Positions 1 through 8,616 of a stretch of DNA of 64,000 bases are shown in pieces (the stretch's first letter is position 1; every line of letters starts with the position of its first letter). Source of the DNA: Glaciecola siphonariae. Its GTDB lineage: Bacteria > Pseudomonadota > Gammaproteobacteria > Enterobacterales > Alteromonadaceae. The notes beneath the pieces were generated by a model, which was not told the DNA's origin, made no database searches, and saw only the letters and a list, made by a program, of their open reading frames with translations. The stretch spans positions 1 through 64,000 of the forward strand of contig NZ_JBHSGU010000002.1 of NCBI RefSeq assembly GCF_042652645.1, read 5' to 3'. The position numbers were made by a program, and so were the translations under genes.

Positions 1-481
1 CTTCTGAATCTACGCTCGAATTTGGAAGGGTAATGCCGCCTTCAGGGGCTAAGGCTCCTAAGGACATTGCATTTCCACCTACATTTTCACCAGCAACATC
101 AACTGTAAAATCAAACTCTGGAAGCGATGCAGATTTCACAGCAGTATTTACCGTACCCCCTAACTCTAACAGCTCTGTCTCTATACTTGTTAAATAGTTT
201 GTCGCGCCATTGTCACTACTCTCTTTAGTCTGTGTAGCGTCGCTTGACCCTGAAGAAGTTCCCTGAACTTCAAAGCTTCTTGTTTGACAATATCCTGTAA
301 GGTCGCCGTCGCATATTGAACCATCGTTATTTAGTGCCGAATACCCCGTCGGATCAGTAAAACTAAGCGGATTATTGAGTACATAGGAATAAGGATTGAT
401 GCCCTGACTGCCAGTACCTTGAATGAAGGGATCAACGCTTAAAAACCGGCCAATGTTATAATCGTAGATGCGCCCATTCAT
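1..481 (-). pseudogene. Rhs-family core tip with variable C-terminal region, cut at both ends (orphan tip or remnant)
   Basis: The minus-strand frame is open from 490 to the window edge. It begins with the end of an Rhs core: NGRIYDYNIGRFLSVDPF, then NPYSYVLNNP and FTDPTGY. In Rhs proteins this RIYDP..GRFLS.DP signature closes the beta-cocoon shell, and a variable, often toxic, C-terminal domain follows. Here about 120 unrecognised residues follow PTGY (one CDGDLTGYC pair of cysteines, otherwise Ser/Thr/Gly-rich) and run off the window. Upstream, an in-frame TAA (491-493) sits only three codons before the first Met (479-481), so the shell is missing. It may be a silent orphan Rhs tip or a gene broken by the recombinase module that starts at 582. 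The Rhs assignment is firm. Whether it is expressed is unknown. Confidence 0.75.
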
Positions 482-581
482 ATGAATGGCTTACTGCTGT
501 CTACTGTCTGATATCTTCGCGACTTAGGTTCAAAATCTGCTTCCTATTGCTTGATTTAATAGTAAGCGAATAGGAGCAAAA

Positions 582-1115
582 ATGAATCAATTAAATAAAA
601 TTAGCGTCGATGTAGGTGCAGGGTCAAATATACGCGTTCTTGTATCATGCGTAGATTATAATCATGAAGTACTTTCCCTGTCTGATTTTCAAGACCAAGT
701 TGTCGAGCAAGTTCTCGACTATTACCATGCTCGGCTTTTGAATAACACATCAGCGTTGCAAACCTTGTTATCTGATGGAATAAATAAAGCCGTTATAAAA
801 CAGCATCGCATTGGCCTCTGCGACAGGACTTTAAATCTGCATATTGCCAACGCACGAACTTACAATGGCGCTTGTGTACGCGGAATATTAGAAGTGCATG
901 GCCTTATTAGGCCGAGTGGACATGAAACGCTACGAGGTTGCGTGATTGTGCCCTTAACCAATGAAAAAGGCATGGTATCAGGAATATTTGCAAAGCGAAT
1001 GGCGCAGTATGTTCAACAAAGCAGTAAACGTTTTACGCTTTGGTTTGCGACGCAAAATGCAATTAATACGGCTATATTCCCGGATATCGTTGAGGTGCTG
1101 CGTCGTGCAAAATGA
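582..1115 (+). CDS. small protein resembling the DnaG primase core N-terminal domain, paired with a recombinase
   Basis: 177 aa, preceded by a good ribosome binding site (AGGAG, 6 nt before the ATG). Residues about 100-140 contain GLIRPSGHETLRGCVIVPLT followed by an NEKG turn. This resembles the signature of the primase catalytic-core N-terminal domain, where a 'GL....g....gRv..Pi.d..G.v.G..gR' pattern is usual. No CHC2 zinc finger and no Toprim domain are present, so it is unlikely to be a full primase. It overlaps the tyrosine recombinase start by 11 nt, which suggests translational coupling and a shared job, perhaps in mobility or replication of a small element. The family call rests on one motif and could be wrong. 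That the gene is real is better supported. Confidence 0.55.
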   Translation: MNQLNKISVDVGAGSNIRVLVSCVDYNHEVLSLSDFQDQVVEQVLDYYHARLLNNTSALQTLLSDGINKAVIKQHRIGLCDRTLNLHIANARTYNGACVRGILEVHGLIRPSGHETLRGCVIVPLTNEKGMVSGIFAKRMAQYVQQSSKRFTLWFATQNAINTAIFPDIVEVLRRAK

Positions 1116-2046
1116 AACAAGCAGCTCTCAATTTCAAGCGTGTATCGAATATTACCTCAATGTTTTGATTATTAACGATTACAGTGTAAATACTATTACC
1201 CTTAAAAGGGAACACCTTACAGCTTTCGCAACGTGGTTAAACGGCCAGTGCATCGATGATTTCGCTGATGTGACTCTTGATGTTTTTGAGCAATATATGG
1301 GGTATCTGCGTTTTAAAAAATCTGAGAATCATCCCGATAAGTATCTTAGCGTTAGCACTGTGAGGTGTCGGCTAACTTCGGTTAGAGTATTTCTGCGTTT
1401 TCTTACTAAACGCTCATTTATATTGCATCGAGAGGTTGAAAAGTATGAGTTGCCTAGTGTTGGTCTTGTATTGCCGAAGCCAATATTGAGTTATAGAGAT
1501 GTTTTACGGGTAATTAAGCAGATTCCTATTAATACAATCAAAGGCCTACGAGATAGAGCCATGCTGGAGTGTTTTTATGCAACGGGTATGCGAAGAGGTG
1601 AATTAGTTAATTTAGATATTGCGGACGTCGATTTTTCTCAATCTCAATTACGTATCATCCACGGCAAAGGAAAAAAAGATAGGTATGTCCCTTTTGGTAA
1701 CATGGCAAACATATGGCTTATAAAATATTTAAGCGAAGCAAGACCAGTATTAGCCAGAACGCATACAGTTAATGCATTTTTTCTAGACTCAAACGGGCAA
1801 AGATGCAAACCACCTCAGTTGTCGAGTTTAATGTCTAAATACATAAAAAAAGCAAACATAAACAAAACAGGGGCCTGTCATCAATACAGGCACGCTGCCG
1901 CAACACACATGCTCGACAATGACGCGGATATTAGGCATGTTCAAGAGTTGTTGGGGCATGCCAGTATTTCCACTACTCAACTATATTTGCATGTTAGTAA
2001 AGCTAAATTGCGTGCCGTCTATGCGAAAACACATCCAAGAGCATAA
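1105..2046 (+). CDS. tyrosine recombinase (XerC/XerD-like integrase)
   Basis: About 313 aa if translation begins at the GTG at 1105, inside the end of the upstream gene. A longer in-frame extension from 961 exists, but it overlaps that gene's coding region and looks unnatural. The N-terminal SAM-like DNA-binding domain (about residues 10-100) has the usual L..F..WL pattern. The catalytic domain carries the expected residues in order: R in ATGMRRGEL, K in HGKGKKDR, H and R in CHQYRHAAATHML, H in LLGHASISTT and the nucleophile Y in TTQLYLHVS. It should therefore be an active strand-exchange enzyme. With the upstream primase-like gene it forms a two-gene module between an Rhs tip and efpL. No att-like repeats were found beside it. 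Its end lies 25 bp from the convergent efpL end. Confidence 0.9.
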   Translation: MQNETSSSQFQACIEYYLNVLIINDYSVNTITLKREHLTAFATWLNGQCIDDFADVTLDVFEQYMGYLRFKKSENHPDKYLSVSTVRCRLTSVRVFLRFLTKRSFILHREVEKYELPSVGLVLPKPILSYRDVLRVIKQIPINTIKGLRDRAMLECFYATGMRRGELVNLDIADVDFSQSQLRIIHGKGKKDRYVPFGNMANIWLIKYLSEARPVLARTHTVNAFFLDSNGQRCKPPQLSSLMSKYIKKANINKTGACHQYRHAAATHMLDNDADIRHVQELLGHASISTTQLYLHVSKAKLRAVYAKTHPRA

Positions 2047-2071
2047 TAAGTGCCTTTTCCAATTTATGCCC

Positions 2072-2638
2072 CTACGCACGGCTCGTAAATTTAGCTTCTG
2101 CGGTGTTGACTTTAATGGTTTCACCGCTCGAAATGTACTCGGGCACTTGCACTGTTAAACCTGTGGAAAGTAAGGCCGGTTTGGTGCGGGCGGTGGCCGA
2201 TGAGCCTTTAATCGATGGGTCGGTTTCAGTTATCACCAAATCTACGGAGGCAGGTAATTCAATGCCTACGGGCTTGTCGTCTACAATCAATACCTGTAGG
2301 CCGGTAGTTTGCTCGGTAATAAATAAAAGTTCGTCACTAATGGTTTCTTTGTCGAGCGAGTAGGGGGTGTAGTCTTCATTATCCATAAACACATATTCGG
2401 TGCCGTCTACATACGAGAACGTGACTTTTTTCTTACCAAACTCAGCAGTGTTAATCATTTCGTCGGCTTTAAAGCTTTCATCGGCTTTGGCGCCGGTGGC
2501 TACCTCGTACAATCGCATGCGATAGAGGCTGGCGCCGGCTCTTCCGCTGGGCGTTAGCTTGGCAATGTCTTTTACTAAATACACTTTGCCGTTGTGCTCA
2601 ATGGCAGCATTCTTTTTTATTTCACTGGCTTTTGGCAT
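2072..2638 (-). CDS. yeiP: elongation factor P-like protein EfpL/YeiP
   Basis: 188 aa with the three-domain EF-P architecture: KOW-like domain I (about 1-65), OB domain II (about 70-130) and OB domain III (about 135-188, ending PEYISSGETIKVNTAEAKFTSRA). The domain I loop tip reads LTPSGRAGAS with Arg33 at the position where EF-P carries its modified lysine. That is characteristic of the EfpL (YeiP) paralogue, which acts unmodified. The protein enters the ribosomal E site and relieves stalling at proline-rich or other difficult motifs. A strong ribosome binding site (GGAGG, 5 nt upstream) fixes the ATG. It lies 62 bp downstream of the SLC13 permease on the same strand, and no terminator is visible between them. 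Function by family knowledge, with high certainty. Confidence 0.92.
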   Translation of the reverse strand: MPKASEIKKNAAIEHNGKVYLVKDIAKLTPSGRAGASLYRMRLYEVATGAKADESFKADEMINTAEFGKKKVTFSYVDGTEYVFMDNEDYTPYSLDKETISDELLFITEQTTGLQVLIVDDKPVGIELPASVDLVITETDPSIKGSSATARTKPALLSTGLTVQVPEYISSGETIKVNTAEAKFTSRA

Positions 2639-2700
2639 GACGCCTCCGTTGTATATAAAAATAAATAGGTGTTTACGTGTTATTCGCGTGGGAGTCGCCG

Positions 2701-4425
2701 TTAAAAATATACAAAATTTAAAAGCGTGAGTACCACACTGCCATACAATATAGAAACGGGAATACCCATTTTCACAAAATCGGTAAACTTATACTCAGAT
2801 GCACTAAACACCAGAAGATTTGTTTGATAACCGTATGGCGAAATAAAACTCGCGCTAGCAGCAAAGGCAACCGCAAGGGCAAATGGCATAATCGGCAGGT
2901 TCATCGATACGACCAAACCATAGGCAAAGGGAAACATGAGCGCAGCAGCAGCGTTGTTGGTCACAAACTCAGTCAACAGTACGGTCATTACGTATATGCA
3001 TATCAGAGCGTATATGGGGGCCATGTTTTCAAGCACAGGGCCTGTATATCCGGTAATGGTGTTAATCACACCAGACGTTTCAAGCGATGTGGCAAGCGAC
3101 AGTGCGCCAACAATAACAATTATTAAATTAAGCGGTAAATTGCGCTTAATATCAGACATTGACGATACTTTAGCCAGCACTAATGCGGCTGCAAAAAACA
3201 GTAAGCCAATAGCTAGGGGGACAATAGATAAGGCTGCCAGCGCGATAGTGCCCACAAAGCCCGCTAGCGTGAAATACTCCTGCCAAGGAAGGAGTTTGCG
3301 CGGCATTTTTTGTTCAGACACCATAAAAAAGTTTTTACTTATATTGTCGCGTCGATGAAAGTCATTACCTGTTGCCAAGAGCAAAAAATCACCGGCCTGC
3401 AGCTTAAGCTCGCCCATTTTGCCAGATATCGACTCGCCATCACGCCGAATGGCCACTACAGCGGCATCAAATAGCGCACGAAAGCCAACTTGCTTTAAGG
3501 TTTTATTGATAATGGGTGCACGGTTTGAAATGATCACTTCTGTGAGGTTTTCACTTAATAGTCCGTCGGCCTCTGCAAACATTGTTAAGCCTTTAATATG
3601 CTCGATATTCTCAAGTTTCTGTACATTGCCGGTAAAAATTAGTTTATCGTTTTCTTGAATCACAAAGTCGGGTGAAACCGGCGATATCACTCGATTGCGC
3701 CTAACTACTTCAATTAAAAATAGCTCCGGTAGATTACGCAAATGATTTTGTTCAACCGACTTGCCTATCAGCTCAGAATTGGCCGCTACATCAGCCTCCA
3801 ATAAATAGCTATTAAACTGCGCACTGGCCGCTTTCACTTCTGGTAAAAGCGGTGTCATCAAAAACAGTAGCAAACCGCACATCAGGCCTGCGCTTAAACC
3901 AAAAAGAGTAAAGTCGAAAAAGGCAAAGCCAGGATGCCCGTGGTCTCTTAGAAAACTGTCAACAATAAGATTGGTAGATGTGCCTACTAAGGTAACCGTT
4001 CCGCCGAGTATCGCTGCATAAGAAAGCGGTATTAACAGCTTAGAGGGCGCATGCATCGTGTTTTGTTTAATTGGCCCGAGCAAACTTGCTACTACCGCCG
4101 TATTGTTCAGCAGTGCTGATGAGCCAAAGGTCACGGCAAACATTTTTGTAAAGCTGCGCTTATACGATTTACTCACAATAGCGCGGCCCAAGCGTTTAAT
4201 AAAAGCGGTTTTGTCTATTGAATGACTTACTATCAGCAGTAGTACAAGGGTGATAAGACCGGTGTTTGTGGCATTGTCTAAGACTTTGTCAAAGCTAATT
4301 TGTTTAAATAAGATGAGTGCAAGGGTACAGCCGGCAAAAATACCAGAGGGCCGCGCATTCGTAAAAATTAACGATGCAATGGTCACCAAAAATATAGCAA
4401 TAACGAGCAGTTGGTCTGATGGCAT
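2701..4425 (-). CDS. SLC13/DASS-family permease with two RCK_C (TrkA_C) domains, probable sulfate transporter
   Basis: 574 aa integral membrane protein. Hydrophobic helices fill residues 1-195, a soluble insert spans about 205-365, and helices resume to the C terminus. The insert has two TrkA_C-like repeats ('SELIGKSVEQNHLRNLPELF' and 'RAPIINKTLKQVGFRALFDA' with following GD-type strands), typical of the SLC13 branch often found beside sulfate-assimilation genes. The motifs SALLNNTAVVASLL and the GTSTNLIVD helix match the paired NT/SNT substrate-binding hairpins of the DASS fold. Downstream of cysN on the same strand but separated by 174 bp and a hairpin, it probably has its own promoter. It likely imports sulfate with Na+ for the cys operon. 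The substrate is inferred from context. Confidence 0.85.
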   Translation of the reverse strand: MPSDQLLVIAIFLVTIASLIFTNARPSGIFAGCTLALILFKQISFDKVLDNATNTGLITLVLLLIVSHSIDKTAFIKRLGRAIVSKSYKRSFTKMFAVTFGSSALLNNTAVVASLLGPIKQNTMHAPSKLLIPLSYAAILGGTVTLVGTSTNLIVDSFLRDHGHPGFAFFDFTLFGLSAGLMCGLLLFLMTPLLPEVKAASAQFNSYLLEADVAANSELIGKSVEQNHLRNLPELFLIEVVRRNRVISPVSPDFVIQENDKLIFTGNVQKLENIEHIKGLTMFAEADGLLSENLTEVIISNRAPIINKTLKQVGFRALFDAAVVAIRRDGESISGKMGELKLQAGDFLLLATGNDFHRRDNISKNFFMVSEQKMPRKLLPWQEYFTLAGFVGTIALAALSIVPLAIGLLFFAAALVLAKVSSMSDIKRNLPLNLIIVIVGALSLATSLETSGVINTITGYTGPVLENMAPIYALICIYVMTVLLTEFVTNNAAAALMFPFAYGLVVSMNLPIMPFALAVAFAASASFISPYGYQTNLLVFSASEYKFTDFVKMGIPVSILYGSVVLTLLNFVYF

Positions 4426-4517
4426 GTGGGGCGTTTTTTATTATTTGTAGCTAAGACTAAGACCTAATCAAACAATAGTCTAGCGTAAGCGTGACATTAT
4501 TGGCTATGAGATAGAAC

Positions 4518-4555
4518 AAAAGCGCAGGTGAGATGCAATCTCAATCTGCGCTTTT
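4518..4555 (-). terminator. intrinsic terminator after cysN (works on either strand by symmetry)
   Basis: Inverted repeat AAAAGCGCAG (4518-4527) with CTGCGCTTTT (4546-4555). The inner part TGAGAT/ATCTCA extends the stem around a short loop. A/T runs on both sides suit termination on the minus strand after cysN. It lies between cysN and the permease gene. Confidence 0.7.
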
Positions 4556-4599
4556 AGGTTTAATAAGCAGTGTTAATTAATGCTGCTTTCAGTTTGCTG

Positions 4600-6006
4600 T
4601 TAAAGTTGCGTGATATCAGCAGCACCCCAATGCGGGAAATGCTTTCTCACCAGCGCATTAAACTCTAGTTCAAACTCAGAGTACTGACCTGCCGAGGCGA
4701 CTTGTTTATTTTCGCTAATAATCATGCCCGCCCCTACCGTTCCATTGGTTAAACGGTCGATTACGATAAACGCACCGGTGGCACGGTTTTCAGTGTAAGC
4801 ATCGCATGCCACGGCCTGAGTTAAGCGAATATCCACCGTACCTATCTCATTTAAATTCAAATGCAGCGCCTTGCTTTCTTCAAGGGTGTTTACATCAATT
4901 TTATTGTGAATGTTGGCAACGCTGCCGCTCACCGACTTTGTGGCAAATTTAAAGCTGTATTGCTTATTAGGTATCATGGCTTCTTCGGCCATCCATACCA
5001 TGTGGGTTTTATACTGATTGCCATGCAGCGGCAAACTGCCCGCCTTCACAATCATGTCGCCCCTAGAAATATCAATTTCATCTTCTAAAGTAAGGGTAAC
5101 TGCGTTCGGTGCTGCGCTCGTTTCAAGATCGCCGTCAAAGGTCGTAATTGATTTTACTTTAGAGGTCTTGCCAGAGGGCAGTACCGTTATTTCCTCGCCC
5201 TTAGCGATAGAGCCCGATACGATAGTGCCGGCAAACCCTCTGAAATTCAGATTTGGGCGATTTACGTACTGAACTGGAAATCTAAAGTCTTCGTTGCTCT
5301 GCGGCGTAATAACGATATTTTCCAGTAGCTCCATCAATAGCTCGCCTTCAAACCACGGCGTATTCGCGCTGCGATTAACCACATTATCGCCCTCAAGGGC
5401 CGAAATAGGGACAAAACGAATGTCAGGAATGGTAAGTTGTTCAGAAAATGCTAAATAGTCTTTTTTGATTTGTTCGTAAACGTCTTCGCGATACTCCATG
5501 AGATCCATTTTGTTCACGGCAACAATCACATTCTTAATGCCTAACAACGAAACTAAAAACGAGTGACGTTTAGTTTGTGTTTTCACGCCGGCACGAGCAT
5601 CGATTAATATAATCGCAAGATCGCACGTAGAAGCGCCTGTTACCATGTTGCGTGTGTACTGCTCATGTCCGGGGGTATCGGCAATAATAAACTTGCGTTT
5701 TTCAGTGCTAAAATATCGATATGCAACATCGATAGTAATACCCTGTTCACGCTCAGACTGAAGACCGTCAACGAGCAAGGCTAGGTCTACCTTTTCGCCG
5801 GTGGTACCTACTTTTTTACTGTCTTTGGTGATGGCAGCAAGTTGATCTTCATAAATCATTTTAGAGTCGTGCAGTAAACGTCCAATAAGGGTGCTTTTAC
5901 CATCGTCAACGCTTCCGCATGTTAAAAACCTCATGAGGTCCTTTTTCTCGTGCTGCTCCAAGTATTCTAAAATGTCGGTTTTTAATAGTTCGTTCTCGTT
6001 GTTCAT
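4600..6006 (-). CDS. cysN: sulfate adenylyltransferase subunit 1 (GTPase)
   Basis: 468 aa, usual length for stand-alone CysN without a fused APS kinase. The EF-Tu-like GTPase domain has the P-loop GSVDDGKST (31-39), DTPGHEQY (G3), NKMD (G4) and SALEGDNV. Domains II and III follow (FRFPVQYVNRPN, then RGFAGTIVSGSI). CysN couples GTP hydrolysis to ATP + sulfate to APS formation by CysD in the cytosol. It is the last gene of the cysD-cysC-cysQ-cysN operon, 1 bp after cysQ, and ends before a clear terminator. The order with cysQ between cysC and cysN keeps the two sulfurylase subunits at opposite ends of the operon. Very confident. Confidence 0.97.
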   Translation of the reverse strand: MNNENELLKTDILEYLEQHEKKDLMRFLTCGSVDDGKSTLIGRLLHDSKMIYEDQLAAITKDSKKVGTTGEKVDLALLVDGLQSEREQGITIDVAYRYFSTEKRKFIIADTPGHEQYTRNMVTGASTCDLAIILIDARAGVKTQTKRHSFLVSLLGIKNVIVAVNKMDLMEYREDVYEQIKKDYLAFSEQLTIPDIRFVPISALEGDNVVNRSANTPWFEGELLMELLENIVITPQSNEDFRFPVQYVNRPNLNFRGFAGTIVSGSIAKGEEITVLPSGKTSKVKSITTFDGDLETSAAPNAVTLTLEDEIDISRGDMIVKAGSLPLHGNQYKTHMVWMAEEAMIPNKQYSFKFATKSVSGSVANIHNKIDVNTLEESKALHLNLNEIGTVDIRLTQAVACDAYTENRATGAFIVIDRLTNGTVGAGMIISENKQVASAGQYSEFELEFNALVRKHFPHWGAADITQL

Positions 6007-6007
6007 A

Positions 6008-6805
6008 TCAACTAATTACCATAAAAAAGGGATTTAAAACGGATTCTTTTTGGTTATAGCGCAAAGGGCTTGCGTCTGGGTCTAGCGGCTTGTCTACGTT
6101 TAGCACCGTTACTTTTCCACCCGCTGCCAATACCACGGCATGCGCCGCTGCGGTGTCCCATTCGCTTGTGGGGCCTACTCGGGGGTAAACGTGGGCAGTG
6201 CCGTCGGCAACGCAGCAGAGCTTGAGCGAACTACCCATGGCGATGAGCTTATTTTCGCCGCCAAGCGCGCTTAATACCTTGTTAATTTCAGGGCTTTGAT
6301 GGGAGCGGCTACCAACTACTTGCCATACATCTGAAGATTGATGCGGTTTAGTCGATATTGTCTCACGTGAACCTTTATGTAGTTTGTACGCTTCAACGCC
6401 TACCCAACCTACATAGGTCGTTTCCAATACAGGTGCATGAACTACGCCTAAAGTGGGCTCGCCATACTCAATTAAGGCGATATTCACGGTAAATTCGCCG
6501 TTCTTCTTAATAAATTCTTTTGTGCCATCTAGCGGGTCAACCAACCAGTAGCGATTCCAAGACTTGCGTGTTTCCCATGAAATATCCGACGACTCCTCAG
6601 ACAGAACCGGAATATCAGAGATTCTGTTTAAGCTCTCTAGAATATGCAAATGGGCCGCTAAATCGGCTTCTGTTAATGGAGATGCGTCGTTTTTCTCGTA
6701 TATATCAAAGTCTTTTGCGTAGATTTCCATGATGCGGTCGCCCGCTTCTTGGCTAATTTTTACAACGCTGTCAACGAGTGTTTGCGTAATTTCAAAACTG
6801 CTCAT
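6008..6805 (-). CDS. cysQ: 3'(2'),5'-bisphosphate nucleotidase CysQ
   Basis: 265 aa inositol-monophosphatase fold. The metal-binding motifs are visible: SEESSD (69-74), LVDPLDGTKEF (88-98) and SEWDTAAAHAVVLAAGG near the C terminus. CysQ removes the 3'-phosphate from PAP (or PAPS), recycling the by-product of PAPS reductase and sulfotransferases. Its start overlaps the cysC stop by 4 nt, and cysN starts 1 bp after it, so all four genes are likely one transcript with coupled translation. In many enterobacteria cysQ lies elsewhere. Here it is built into the sulfate-activation operon, which fits a role in clearing PAP made by the same pathway. Confidence 0.95.
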   Translation of the reverse strand: MSSFEITQTLVDSVVKISQEAGDRIMEIYAKDFDIYEKNDASPLTEADLAAHLHILESLNRISDIPVLSEESSDISWETRKSWNRYWLVDPLDGTKEFIKKNGEFTVNIALIEYGEPTLGVVHAPVLETTYVGWVGVEAYKLHKGSRETISTKPHQSSDVWQVVGSRSHQSPEINKVLSALGGENKLIAMGSSLKLCCVADGTAHVYPRVGPTSEWDTAAAHAVVLAAGGKVTVLNVDKPLDPDASPLRYNQKESVLNPFFMVIS

Positions 6806-7398
6806 GACACATATCCTTTTTGCTTTAAAATTTCGTACAAGCGCTCAGCGGTCTGCTCGGGAGCTTCATCTTTATACTCCAAATGCACCTCAGGGGCTTC
6901 TGGCACTTCGTAGGCCGAATCAATACCGGTAAAGTGCTTGATGTCGCCTTGGCGCGCTTTTTTATAAAGCCCTTTAGGGTCTCGCGCTTCGCATACTTCA
7001 ATTGGCGTATCTACGAATACTTCTATAAATTCTCCGTCGGCTAATAATGAGCGACAAAACCTGCGGTCGTCTTTAAACGGAGAGATGAACGCAGTTATTA
7101 CAATTAAGCCCGAATCTACAAAGAGTTTAGCGACTTCACTGATACGGCGGATATTTTCAACACGCGCTTTATCGTCAAAGCCTAAATCGCCGCATAAACC
7201 ATGGCGCACATTGTCACCGTCTAACAGGTAAGTGTGGTGAGACTTTTCGTAAAGTTTGCGCTCTAAAAGGTTTGCAAGGGTCGATTTTCCTGAGCCCGAA
7301 AGCCCCGTGAGCCATATAACACTTGGTTTTTGTGCAAGTGACTTAGCGCGCTCGCTCTTATCTATAGTGTGTTGATGCCATACAATATTTTGTGTCAT
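6802..7398 (-). CDS. cysC: adenylyl-sulfate kinase
   Basis: 198 aa. The P-loop GLSGSGKST is at 32-40, followed by DGDNVRHGLCGDLGF (APS-binding) and the FVDTPIEVCEARDPKGLYKKAR region, which carries the conserved ...R.PKGLY signature. It phosphorylates APS to PAPS in the cytosol. It is a separate gene, not fused to cysN. The start codon overlaps the cysD stop by 1 nt and the stop overlaps cysQ by 4 nt. Length and motifs are complete, so it should be active. Confidence 0.97.
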   Translation of the reverse strand: MTQNIVWHQHTIDKSERAKSLAQKPSVIWLTGLSGSGKSTLANLLERKLYEKSHHTYLLDGDNVRHGLCGDLGFDDKARVENIRRISEVAKLFVDSGLIVITAFISPFKDDRRFCRSLLADGEFIEVFVDTPIEVCEARDPKGLYKKARQGDIKHFTGIDSAYEVPEAPEVHLEYKDEAPEQTAERLYEILKQKGYVS

Positions 7399-8312
7399 TA
7401 AAAATAGCCCTCCATTTTCTTCTTCTCCATAGAGCCAGAAGAGTCATGATCAATTACTCGGCCTTGTCGTTCAGACGTTTTTGTTAACAGCATCTCTTGA
7501 ATGACTTCAGGCAAGGTGCTGGCGGTAGATTCAACCGCGCCGGTGAGCGGATAGCAACCTAATGTACGAAAGCGTACCGACTTCATTTCTGGCTTTTCGC
7601 CTTCTTTAAGCGGCATGCGCTCGTCGTCTACCATTATCAACACGCCATCTCTGTCGACGACTGGACGTGGTTTAGACAAATACAATGAAGGAATTTCAAT
7701 ATTTTCGAGGTAAATGTACTGCCAAATATCGAGTTCAGTCCAATTAGACATTGGGAAAACGCGAATGCTCTCGCCTTTATTAATTTGCGAGTTATATATA
7801 TTCCAAAGCTCTGGGCGCTGGTTTTTTGGGTCCCAGCGGTGATTCTCATCTCTAAACGAATATACTCTCTCTTTTGCTCTGGACTTTTCTTCGTCTCGGC
7901 GAGCGCCGCCAAAGGCTGCATCAAATTTATAGTGATTAAGTGCCTGTTTTAGCGCAGCGGTTTTCATGATGTCGGTATGCTTAGCACTGCCCACCGAAAA
8001 AGGATTGATCCCTTGCTCTACACCTTCTTGATTGGTGTGAACGAGTAGATTCAAATTATGTTTTTTGGCCATGCGATCACGAAATTCAATCATCTCGCGA
8101 AACTTCCACGTGGTATCAACATGCAGGAGAGGGAAGGGGATGGTGCCTGGCGCAAAAGCCTTACGTGCTAAATGTAGCAAAACAGATGAATCTTTCCCCA
8201 CTGAATATAGCATTACTGGGTTGTCAAACTCAGCGGCAACCTCACGAAAAATATGAATGCTCTCAGCCTCTAACTGCTTAAGATGAGAAATAGTGTCTGG
8301 CGCAACGTTCAT
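7398..8312 (-). CDS. cysD: sulfate adenylyltransferase subunit 2
   Basis: 304 aa, typical length. PP-loop motif YSVGKDSSVLLHLARKAF at about 36-53 near the N terminus, then HVDTTWKF, GGARRDEEKSRAKER and the C-terminal SERQGRVIDHDSSGSMEKKK (a glycine-rich, charged tail). CysD performs sulfate adenylylation with the CysN GTPase. It is the first gene of the operon. The ATG has an AAGGA-type ribosome binding site about 11 nt upstream, and the 300-bp gap to the divergent methyltransferase gene should hold the operon promoter. CysB-type control is likely from family knowledge, but no confident CysB site can be pointed to. Confidence 0.97.
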   Translation of the reverse strand: MNVAPDTISHLKQLEAESIHIFREVAAEFDNPVMLYSVGKDSSVLLHLARKAFAPGTIPFPLLHVDTTWKFREMIEFRDRMAKKHNLNLLVHTNQEGVEQGINPFSVGSAKHTDIMKTAALKQALNHYKFDAAFGGARRDEEKSRAKERVYSFRDENHRWDPKNQRPELWNIYNSQINKGESIRVFPMSNWTELDIWQYIYLENIEIPSLYLSKPRPVVDRDGVLIMVDDERMPLKEGEKPEMKSVRFRTLGCYPLTGAVESTASTLPEVIQEMLLTKTSERQGRVIDHDSSGSMEKKKMEGYF

Positions 8313-8616
8313 TTGGAAGGGGTTCCTTTTGATATATTAAAACTCTATATGAATAGAACATTAACATATTTAGCGCTGCGAATTTATGACAAATCGTTCT
8401 GGTTAATTACTAATTAATAACTAAATATATTGTTTTGTTATAAGCTTGTAAACGACAAGGGCAATATGCCCCAAAAGCCGTATACTTGAACTTTGTTTTG
8501 CTACGTCGCGTACTCGGTACTATTGAGTCGATACATGTCACCAAATACGTCACGACATGCTTCACACCATACTTCACAACTTAAGAATAAATACATTAAA
8601 TAAGGATTGTACCACT
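8313..8616. other. divergent intergenic region between cysD and an exported methyltransferase gene
   Basis: About 300 bp, very A/T-rich next to cysD (8330-8450). It should carry the divergent promoters of both genes. No confident operator, terminator or small gene was seen. An in-frame ATG at 8557 would lengthen the methyltransferase, but it has no ribosome binding site and would spoil the signal peptide. Confidence 0.5.

Noticed and set aside
961..1104. Longer N-terminal extension of the tyrosine recombinase
   Set aside because: It runs inside the upstream gene in another frame and is not like other recombinase N termini.
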